From positions 87,456,501 to 87,520,500 of the forward strand of contig CM074858.1 of assembly GCA_037501455.1 (NCBI GenBank): DNA of 64,000 nucleotides. The letters are read 5' to 3'. Made by a program: the position numbers and the translations under genes. Below the pieces are notes generated by a model, which saw nothing but the letters and a program-made list of their open reading frames with translations, was not told where the DNA came from and did not search any database. This DNA is from Lantana camara (Eukaryota; Streptophyta; Magnoliopsida; Lamiales; Verbenaceae). Positions 56,200 through 64,000 of the stretch are shown one piece after another; position 1 is the first letter of the stretch; each line of letters starts with the position of its first letter.

Positions 56200-57744
56200 C
56201 TCTTTCAAGTGAGAATGGAGATTATTACGGGGCAGATTCTGAATGTCGATGATATGTGCCCGTAGTAAGGAATAAGGAGTGAGGGAATTGTAACTGGATC
56301 TTTAATCCAAGGTCCAGTCGTATCCATTAGGAGCTGCTGCCATAGCAAGGTCATCAATGAGCATTGTCTCATCATTTCCTGAGATGGAAGGTAGATGGAC
56401 ATTGAGCTCATCCATCGCGCCGGGTTCCCACGTGTACTGACTTTCACTTTCACTGAGATTTGCCAGAAGAGAGGATTGATTGTCAATACGCGGATGAAGT
56501 CCAGGTTCAGATCGTACCACTCGAACATCCCTGTTTCCTCCAAGTATTCCTCGATCATGTCCATCTCCACCGTCTCCACATCCGAATCGGAAAATTCTAT
56601 TTGAGATAGCCAAGGTCAACTCCTTTTCCTCTATGTTTTCCTCTCCAGCACTATGCTTTACGTTTATTATTTTGGTTTGAAAATCTGGAGACTTGGGCTT
56701 GACCGCATTCACTTGAGACTTTGGAATTGTCGAAACAAGTTTGTTCAAAGAAATGGCCCCAGATTTTTCGGGCTTTTTCCTAATATATTTTAGTTTCATA
56801 GCCAACTTTGTCTCTCGGAGGATTCTATTTGGCCGACTACCTTCCTTGTTTTTCTCTATCCTAGATTTTGTGGGTTCCCTAGGTTTTTGAACTTTATCCA
56901 AGGGTGGAAAGTAGGTTGAAACTGTTCTGAACATTAATAATACGGTTCTCTTTACCCCAGATTTTTCGCCCCTTCCCGCTGTCTTCACCGGTCTCTGATT
57001 CCACGCCAGCATCCATGGACCGTACTCCGGATTCTGATCCTCTTCGATTGATGCTGTTTTTCCTTTTTACTGGTTCACCACCGGGCTAGCTACCACAATG
57101 GCTATAGATATGACAGTCCCTTTTGATTACGACGTTGTTTCTCTGGCCCTTTCTGTGCCTCTACATTCACTCGCTCGATGCCCAACCCGCCCACAGGTAA
57201 AGCAAATAGAAGGTAGGTTCTCTTACATCACTGGAAGAAATCTGTCGTCAACTTCTACTCCGCATCTCAGAGGTGTGTCCAGATCCATTTGAACGCAAAC
57301 TCTCGCAAATCTGCCCTTTCTCCCATAATGTATTTTTTTGTCGATCTTGATCGGAGTGCCCAAACCTGCCGCCGTATGAAAGAGCATGGCTTCACGGTAA
57401 TATTCCACGAAAAGCTCAGGCACTCGAACCTATGTTATAGCTATCCTGACCTTGTCTTTAGAGGCTTAGAACTACGGTTGCCATTTTCGGACAACCAGGT
57501 AATGCCCCGCGATCACCTAAGGTCCTTTAGTAAGTATAAAGGACGCCTTTTCTTGGTCATGTAACTTGAGGATATAACAACTATGACCGAAATCAATGAG
57601 TTCATAGGCCCCTTGCAATCTCCACATGTTGTTAATCCGTGCGGAGAGAAGGTTCGTGTTTACGGTTCTTCTAAGGATTTTGAGGATCAAGGAGTCCTTC
57701 CACGGTTCCTGAAGAGCCTTTTGGTACTCGTTATTAATGATCAC
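56200..57744 (-). pseudogene. LINE ORF1-like region (DUF4283, CCHC) and linker
   Basis: On the minus strand: 57744-57517 has WKDSLILKILRRTVNTNLLS followed by WRLQGAYELIDFGHSCYILK, which is DUF4283-like. 57423-57223 reads PIKIDKKIHYGRKGRFARVC and VQMDLDTPLRC. A zinc knuckle, ICFTCGRVGHRASEC, lies near 57165-57212. 57012-56302 is a charged linker (KSRIEKNKEG, RKKPEKSG). This is the nucleic-acid-binding ORF1 layout of plant L1 LINEs. After PNGYDWTLD at about 56302 the sequence passes almost directly to the pre-RT segment (LPRNNLHSHLKELERKLI at about 56230-56175). The expected endonuclease, some 700 bp, is absent. Confidence 0.75.
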
Positions 57745-58028
57745 TCTAGGTTACGGAAAGTCTTCAGTTGGCTCCACCAATTTTATTCTGTCAAAATCTA
57801 GTATAGTGGCAGATTCGAACTTTTTGTCCGACGGTTCTTTCTTTCCTATCAGAGAGTTCAGATAGGATTTTGTTTATGATTCATCGCTGGTTTTCCTCTC
57901 TTTCATATCAACTTCCCTGTCTAGTCCCGCCTCCGTGGCAGTTCGAACTTTCTTCTTGCTCCGTCGTAACTGGTCGAATTCTTCCATCCAGAGCTGGAGA
58001 GAGTTCATTCTTGACCCTAGCCTTACCA
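57745..58028 (-). other. LINE 5' end
   Basis: It lies between the first recognisable codons of the ORF1-like region and the right target duplication. On the minus strand, short readable pieces (EEFDQLRRSKKKVRTA) suggest the start of the ORF1 protein. No promoter can be pointed out. Confidence 0.5.
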
Positions 58029-58043
58029 ATGCCTTGAATATTA
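58029..58043. repeat. LINE target site duplication, right copy
   Basis: ATGCCTTGAATATTA, identical to 29180-29194, marking the 5' end of the LINE. Confidence 0.9.
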
Positions 58044-58979
58044 ATACTATAATAAAGAATATACGCTTTCTTATTTTTTCAATTTCAAAGAAGAAAAAAA
58101 TTATATTTACCCCTTAAATTTTCAATTTATGTGAAAATTTAATAAAAGTATATGGCCTAAAAATAAAAATTTACTTAATAATGTATTAATTATTAAAATA
58201 TTTTTAAAAAATATACACTTTGTAGTTTTCTCCATTCCCTGTAAAAAATATTTTAAATAAAGTACTTCTAAATTTTTTGGACCCTACTAACTTATTATGA
58301 TCTTGGAGTCATCCCTGATCTCATATGTGGTACTGTAGATGTATAAAAATCTTAAATTATCTATACTCATTTATTAAGTGTGAGACTCATTTGTGGTCTC
58401 CAAGACTTGATCTCTATTTTTTTTTCCTTTGTTTTCCTCCACCACACTCATAAGGTCAGTTAGTTATTTATCTATTAACAACAATTTTTTGTTTCACCTT
58501 ACTTTTATTTTTATTTTGTATATTCTTTTTATTCTTTTTGCTCGTATTTTTCAATTTATGTTTTAACTATTTTTTTTAATATATAACTATTAAATTTATA
58601 CTAAGATGGACAATTGAATTTAATACATTTAAATAATAATTTTTTATTATTAACACATGCATTAAGTGTGCATATTTACTAGTATTAAATAAACCACGCG
58701 CAATATGAGTTCTTTAAGCTTAATTTTAAAAATGTTAATATTAATTTCTACACTTCACTTTTTGTAAGGTTCCTAAATTATGTAAAAATATTATGATACT
58801 CTTAATAAATTTAATATTAACGTTCATTTCTTTTTAAAAAATTAAAAAATAAAAAAAATTGAAATTTAGACAGAATTTAACAATAGAAAATGTTAATTAC
58901 GAAAAAGAGTTGCCACCACCACCATCTCGACTCTAACCATCCACACTTCTGGTTATGGTAAGAATTCACCTCTCGCACA
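58044..58979. other. AT-rich flank without genes
   Basis: No ORF, RNA gene or clear element. 58085-58185 resembles the sequence on the far side of the LINE (29070-29179). A short balanced stretch at 58900-58960 shows nothing recognisable. It ends where the truncated LTR begins. Confidence 0.5.
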
Positions 58980-60350
58980 TGTTAAGAATAGTGCCTTAAA
59001 ATGACCTTATAATAGTCTGCTTAAATTACTTTGTATAAATCACAAAAATCTTTGAATAATTAAACGAAATGATTTATTCATAAGGTAACCACTTCTTTAT
59101 ATGCACTTGTATGTTTGTATGTTTACATCTATCTCTACATATATAAGAATTCCCCTAATCCATTAGGTTTATAGAAGTGAATCATTTAGGAGAAATAACT
59201 CATGAAACGAGCTCTAATTATACAAGTTGGATTAGAAATCACTACAAGTCGATGAGCCAAACAGACAATGGGAGTGTCAATATGGCTCACTTGAGACTTG
59301 CTCGTGGGACTATGTTCTCACTTCTCAAGAAAAATCATCATGTTTCATGAGTGTAAAATGCATAGTCGATACGTACGCAATACATGAGGGCGCTCGTTCC
59401 TTTGAATGGGTACACTGAGGTGTCCCGTGTGAGAAGTTTTCTAAATGGGAAACGTGATTTCTACTTTAGGACGTAGAGACTCCCAAATTAAGAAATATCT
59501 CAATGGCCAATGATGTTATTACTTAGTCTTTATACTTGAGATTCCATTGATGTCTTATGTGAGTTAACTAGGTAAGCTTAGGTATAAGCTAAAAAGGATG
59601 TCGGTTGAGACAAATGAATTACGACTTATACTGGGGTTACAAAAGTGGCACAAGGAGGCATGTGAGAATCAATAAAGGACCTATACTTGATGTAACAAGA
59701 TGATCTCTTATTGTATATATAAGTTGTTCATATTCTATCAAGGGGTCCTTGGTTAAGATAATAGATCGAGATCAATAAAGGAGTTTCTTGGATTGAAATC
59801 AAATGAATATCAAACAATTAACTTTAAAATTAAGATTATTTGGGTTCTAATTGTTCTCTTACCTTAGATCTTGATTGAGAGATAGTTTTGTAGGAGGATC
59901 GTATTTCACAATTAATCATTACTGAAAGGCTTCTTCGAATATAAATTCATTATTCAGCTGGGGGTTACACACATTTTGCTAGACTATAGTTGTGTGATTT
60001 GTGAACTAATTAAGTATTATTGATTAATTAGTATCTCTGCTAATTGAACAATGAACCTAGAGGGTCATACACAAATATCGAGTCACAAGAGTTTAAGCCA
60101 AATCGATTAACCGAGTTAATCGAACCGATCACAGAGGGTCGGTGGGGCCCACACATGTGAGAGACACGTGTGGGGTGTGTGACACATGCCACATATGTGA
60201 GAGAAATTAAGTGGTTAATTTAATTAACCATTTAATGAGCATTAAATTAATTATGAATTAATTATTGAGTTCAATTTGGAATTAGAATCCAATGAATAAT
60301 TAATTATTAGAATACTTATTAATTAGTAATAGGACTAATCCCAGTCAACC
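58980..60350 (+). repeat. Truncated LTR, inverted relative of 10607-12445
   Basis: It starts TGTTAAGAATAGTGCC at 58980 and follows the minus-strand order of the 10607-12445 LTR: CCATTTAGG-like, CATGAAACGAGC, TTAGAAATCACT, GGGAGTGTCAA, GGGCGCT.G.T, ACACTGAGGTGTCCCGTGT, then the region around ACACGTGTGGGG and the repeated ATTAATTA tract. It loses similarity near 60350, before the TATA, R and U5 part. No PBS is present. Divergence from the left copy is high, with many indels. Confidence 0.7.
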
Positions 60351-60747
60351 ACTATCCTTTGAGGGTTAATGCGCTTTGCCCCATAACCTTTGAATCGGTG
60401 CAATTGCCCCCATAATTTTTGTAAAATGTAACACTTAACCCTTTTTAGACAATTCCGATGGAACAACACAATGTTTTGTTTATAAATGAATTAAATAAGA
60501 AAAATTTGATGTCGCGTAAATATTTGAATACGAAATTCGATTTCAATTAACTTAAACAAATACGAGCATCTACAATGATATCGTTAGAAATACTTATAAA
60601 AAATTTGATTACATTTGTATTACTAGCAATTACTAATTTAATACCTATCATTATCTTATTTAATGCACCAATAATACATATAATTATCATAGATTATGAT
60701 GGTGCAAGAAAATGATTCCTAATATGCAACCAAACACTTTCAAGATT
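60351..60747. other. Unassigned AT-rich sequence, possible MULE-type end
   Basis: GGGTTAATGCGCTTTGCCCC at about 60363 and AACACTTAACCC at about 60430 form a loose inverted pair around CCCCATAA repeats, a look common at ends of Mutator-like and other non-autonomous plant elements. The rest is AT-rich with no ORF. No target duplication could be found, so no element is called. Confidence 0.3.
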
Positions 60748-61760
60748 TGTTGGAGAAGGGAAAGACCATCACAGGCTTAGAGCCTCAGGAACTGGGTTTC
60801 CAATTGAGCGTGGGTTCTTCCAGCTAGGATAACACCAAGAAAGAAAATGCAGTAAGGCTGCGGAAATGGTGAAGTATGCAGAGCTTGGAATGTGCAGCAA
60901 TGGAGAAGATGCCCAGTTATGTGTTTCAGTGTAGAAGATGACTTGGGGAAGACGGAGTGAAAATCCCCATATTTATACGTTGAGGGCATGGGTATTTCGG
61001 TAATAGTAACCAAGTGGTCCCAAATTTAGTGTTGCCCTAGACACGTAGCGGCTTGTGATGGTGTGAAAGTGATGTCTCTGAAAAGCCTGTGGAATGGCAG
61101 GTACGAGGTGCGCACTACCACTGTGTCAGAGGTGGTTAGCGAGCGGCGAGCGTATAGGTGTCTAACCATGCTTCTCGCACTCCTGAAGTGCTCTCGGAAG
61201 GGACACCCCACGCTGCTGGGACTGACCCTCGAAGAGGGTAGCCCCTCTTGAGTACTAATCCGAGTGTCGATCACGCTCGAGGGGGCTCCCTGGCAGAAGG
61301 CTGTGAGGGCTGAGGGTCCTAGAGTTAGAGCGTCAGGAACACGAGCATTATTACCGAGGGATCCCCGGTATGGAGGAGGGGGAATCCGGATACTGAGCAT
61401 CCCTTGGGACCGTAATGTGAGCGTTCAAAGGGACAGTCGGAGGGGTCCTACGCTCATGACTTAGGCCGAGGCGTGTAAGTGTAGCTTGGAGAAGCGATAG
61501 AGGGAATGGGCCGGGTTGAATCCACGAGCCCATTACCGCGAGCGTTAGACCACTGGATCCTTTAGATCGCGACACATGTATGGTACGGATCCGAGTGTGA
61601 TTTGGTCCCATCATTTTGCCCCCCAAATTCTGCAGTTACGCTTGAACGTACTGTAGAATTTAAAAAGGCGGGCCTTGGTTTTTTGAATATACGAGGGTTA
61701 AGCTTCCAGGAAAGAAGTGACTGTCCGTCTTCAGTAACGAACATCTTCTGACATCACCAT
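60748..61760 (-). other. LTR-like segment with minus-strand promoter
   Basis: The minus strand ends CTTCTCCAACA at 60748 and carries ACGTATAAAT (60970-60979), followed by a short CT-rich transcript start region. The GC-rich part 61050-61600 has several short frames on both strands without any domain. It could be U3-R-U5 of an LTR, but no PBS follows 60748 and no partner is in the window. Confidence 0.35.
60970..60979 (-). promoter_or_regulatory. TATA-like box, minus strand
   Basis: The minus strand reads ACGTATAAAT followed by ATGGGGATTTTCACTCC. It fits a plant core promoter; no coding region follows on this strand. Confidence 0.4.
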
Positions 61761-61931
61761 AAATGTAGTCCCATCCGTATTTAATGCGCAGTGGCGACGT
61801 GGACGCGTGTGCCTCTGAGTGGGCGGGTGCACATGGGGAGACATGCGGCGGTTACCAAAAGTGGGGAGTTTTCAAAGCGGGAAATGATTGTATTTTGAAT
61901 CCCCAAACCCTAATTGCTACCAGCTTCTCCC

Positions 61932-61939
61932 CTATAAAT
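61932..61939 (+). promoter_or_regulatory. TATA box upstream of the 62221 ORF
   Basis: CTATAAAT in CTTCTCCCCTATAAATTGAGAG, with a CT-rich stretch (CTCTCTCCATTC) about 30 bp downstream that suits a transcription start. It lies 280 bp before the ATG at 62221 in the same direction. Confidence 0.55.
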
Positions 61940-62220
61940 TGAGAGTTTTAAAACTCTCTCCATTCTTTACGCATTCAAAAGACTCCTTAAGCAAAACAGT
62001 AGCAAAATCCTCAGCAACTTTCTGCGATTCTCAGCAAGTTCTGGCGAGTTCTTCAACTTTAGGTAACCCTCCATAATCTTTGATACTAACACTAGAATTA
62101 GGTTGTGTCGGTGCATTGTATCCCGTGTGAGAAAACCCTTTAGCCACCAACCCAGTGCCATAATTCTTCTCTTCCATTGAACCTGTTGAAAGTTCCAACC
62201 TCAAGAACAAAGAACCATCA

Positions 62221-63366
62221 ATGGCGGAAAATTTTGTAGACCAGACGGAGGATGAGATAGAAGAGATGTCAGTGGGGAGTTCCTCTCCTCATGACGAAAT
62301 TCCAACCGCTATTATAGTGGTAAGAGCCCCGGAAGAGGTGGGGGATGAAGAGCTGGACACTGCCGTTCAAGGGATGAATGAGCACGGTCCTGAGGGGGTA
62401 GACCATTTTTTTGAAGAGATAGATCTGTCTCTCCGGATGCAGCAGCAAGGGGAAAGGGTATTCCCCTTGCTAAACAGTGCAGTAAGGCCACAAGATCATC
62501 ATGTAATAGTGGCGATCGTGGCTCCAGAAGGCGGCGCAGGGCCTTCCGAGCGTCGGGCAGAAGGTGAGCCTCCCCGGAAACACCAAAGGAAGGGGAAGGA
62601 GCCTGCAACACGAGTAAGGCTGGATAACCCTGATCAAACAGACAGATCACCAGACGAAATAGAGAGCATACTGACGCTCGAGGATCGGGAGGATTTGAAA
62701 GCCAAGGTGTATTGGGATGAGGCGGTGTACCCAATTCGCCTTCCTGTGGAGGGGGAGAGGGCCAACCGTCTGCCACCAGGGATGATGACCGTCTACCTGG
62801 ACTCTGTGTTGGCCAGTGGTTTGAGATTCCCAATCCCAACTACTGTTACTAACATTTGCAACTACCTTGTTCTTAGCCCTTCCCAAATTCTTCCAAACGG
62901 CATAGCCTTAATAAACACTTTTGTCATCCTGATGAAGGTCACGGCCACGAACCCTCGATAGACAACTTCAACAGTTTAATTCAGGTGGCCCGTTCGTCAC
63001 GCTCGTCTCTGACAATTGGGTTCTATTATGCCCAATCCAAGTCTGGGTTTAAAATGATTGACTCACCCTCGACTTCGTACGGCGAGAATTGAAAGGAGAA
63101 ATACTTTTTTAAGGGGGCATCTGGGGGGATTTTCAGAGCTCACCGAGGGTGGATAGTACACGGAGAGGTGCCTAGGAACAAATCCGGGGATAAACTTTTC
63201 GAGCGCTGGGCGAAGAACTTGGCACTCGTAATGAAAAATAAGAGGAAATTGATAAAGGCCAAGGATCTGATGAGGGATGAGGAAGTGCTATTCCGTTACG
63301 GACTAGTGAAGCCCCCGGAGATGATGTCCAACGCTCCTGCTCGGACCATGTCCCGCGATGGTTAGA
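62221..63366 (+). pseudogene. Plant 'putative gypsy type transposon' domain ORF, broken
   Basis: It starts at ATG 62221 (context ATCAATGGCGG). The first 170 residues are acidic and low-complexity, with a basic patch (RKHQRKGKEPATR). From about residue 185 the sequence ANRLPPGMMTVYLDSVLASG, then LRFPIPTTVTNICNYLVLSP and ILPNGIALINTFVILM matches the pattern of the plant family called putative gypsy type transposon (Transposase_28). The frame ends at 62961, but a shift near 62940 continues it: EPSIDNFNSLIQVARS, GFYYAQSKSGFKMI, then TGA at 63090 where Trp is expected, KEKYFFKGASGGIFRAHRGW and KDLMRDEEVLFRYGLVKPP. So one frameshift and one stop break it. The family usually accompanies Tat/Ogre-like or non-autonomous elements; no gag or pol is in view. 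Confidence 0.65.
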
Positions 63367-63479
63367 TCCTAGGAACTAACACTTCTAACATTTAGATTAC
63401 CGCTAACATTATACTTGTTGTTTTGCTTCTAATGTCCTGAGCATTATTATCTGATGCTCGTCCGTGCCTTCATTTGTAG
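63361..63479 (+). other. Possible intron after the 62221 ORF
   Basis: GTTAGATCC at 63361 and a T-rich tract ending CATTTGTAG at 63479 look like a plant intron of 119 bp that would remove the TAG at 63364. The downstream reading would be VNILMAGIDAESIVQMLRAR. Sequence-only guess. Confidence 0.35.
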
Positions 63480-64000
63480 GAGTCAACATACTAATGGCAG
63501 GAATTGACGCCGAGAGCATTGTCCAAATGTTACGCGCTCGACAAGCGGACGGTAACCAATAGCAGCAGCAATAGCATCAGAACCCCCAACCCTCAAATGC
63601 GCCAAGGGGAAGAGGCACCCGTTGAGGAACGGGGCGAGGAGACGGTAGCAGAGGCGCTCGCCGGAGTGGCGGAGATGGTGGTCGGGGTGTTGGCCACATT
63701 GAAGACTTAACGCTTGATGGAGGTCAGGATGTCACGCCTCCGGCCATCTCGACTAAAGCTGCCTAGTGAGATGCTTAAAATTATTCGATCATCATTAACA
63801 TGGAAGACGTTGTTATAATCCCCTCATCCAATCGAAGCAAACTTGGTTTCATAAGTTCTATCACCTACTCCGGCTGGAACGAAACACCCTATCTAAATCT
63901 CGGCCAAAAGTCCGATCCAAAATTTTTTCCACCTATCCCGCCATATATGGATTTTCGAACCACAACCAACACGCCACCTTGTTCCTGCTGCTAATAAATA
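63480..64000 (+). other. Degenerate downstream coding sequence, Gln/Gly-rich
   Basis: AGIDAESIVQMLRARQADGN reads from 63497, followed by a Gln-rich stretch interrupted by two TAG codons and a Gly/Arg/Glu-rich stretch to about 63710. It may be the beginning of a gag-like protein, but no motif is certain. From 63720 to 64000 nothing recognisable is seen. Confidence 0.3.

Larger units (their letters stand above)
29195..58028 (-). mobile_element. L1-type LINE, 5.1 kb spread over 28.8 kb by nested insertions
   Basis: Perfect 15-bp duplications bound it. The 3' end is at 29195 (T-rich on the plus strand, TTTGTTTTTTTATGG, i.e. a short A tail) and the 5' end near 58028. The LINE parts are 29195-29611, 46326-48113 and 55085-58028. 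At each internal junction the protein continues across the inserted LTR once one target copy is removed: RT passes from 55085 to 48113, RNase H from 46326 to 29611. Order 5' to 3': DUF4283-like and CCHC ORF1 region, RT, zf-RVT, RNase H. The endonuclease is missing. Confidence 0.9.

Noticed and set aside
62312..62839. 175-codon frame on the minus strand
   Set aside because: Shadow of the plus-strand 62221 ORF, which has a TATA box, a good start context and a family-like domain.

Overview
The window is plant nuclear DNA, most likely from a dicot and from a repeat-rich, possibly pericentromeric, region. Lineage is inferred from the elements: Athila-type and Tekay/Del chromodomain Ty3/gypsy retrotransposons, a plant L1-type LINE with a DUF4283/CCHC ORF1, a Harbinger-like MITE and plant-specific primer binding sites. 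I see no intact host gene, no tRNA or rRNA gene and no CRISPR array. Almost everything is transposable-element sequence, nested several layers deep, and every coding region carries stops or frameshifts.

Left part (1-28544): an Athila-lineage element on the minus strand (1-9513, cut by the window edge) with degenerate env-region ORF, integrase, RNase H, RT, protease and gag, a tRNA-Asp-type PBS and one LTR. It sits in the internal region of a second LTR element (9514-12445; LTR 10607-12445, no coding capacity seen). That element in turn broke into the chromodomain of an old Tekay element (Tekay-1, 12446-28544). The 5' LTR of Tekay-1 (17072-17830 plus 28388-28544) was itself split by a younger full-length Tekay element (Tekay-2, 17831-28387, TSD CAGAA).

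Middle part (28545-58043): about 0.6 kb of flank with a possible 22-codon exon remnant, then an L1-type LINE on the minus strand (29195-58028) bounded by a perfect 15-bp TSD. The LINE itself is only about 5.1 kb; insertions stretch it to 28.8 kb. The first is a solo LTR of family F1 (29612-46320, TSD GTTCG), which contains full-length Tekay-3 (30025-40634, TSD TTCTA), a solo LTR of family F3 (40740-42263, TSD TTTTT) and a Harbinger-like MITE (42935-43769, TSD TTA). The second is a solo LTR of the Tekay-2/3 type (48114-55079, TSD GCTTC), which contains an inverted F1 solo LTR (49396-52798, TSD GAATT).

Right part (58044-64000): AT-rich flank, a truncated, inverted relative of the 10607-12445 LTR (58980 to about 60350), a promoter-rich stretch with divergent TATA motifs, and a broken ORF resembling the plant 'putative gypsy type transposon' domain.

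The genes do not form a host pathway. What can be read is an insertion history: LINE and Tekay-1 first, then solo-LTR-forming elements, then Tekay-2 and Tekay-3. The most distinctive non-coding signal is a set of 14-bp palindromes (GACACGGCCGTGTC and variants) in Tekay-2/3 LTRs. They are arranged as pairs 32 bp apart inside an 83-bp period, and the layout is identical in four LTRs. The 32-bp pairing is also kept in a diverged solo LTR.
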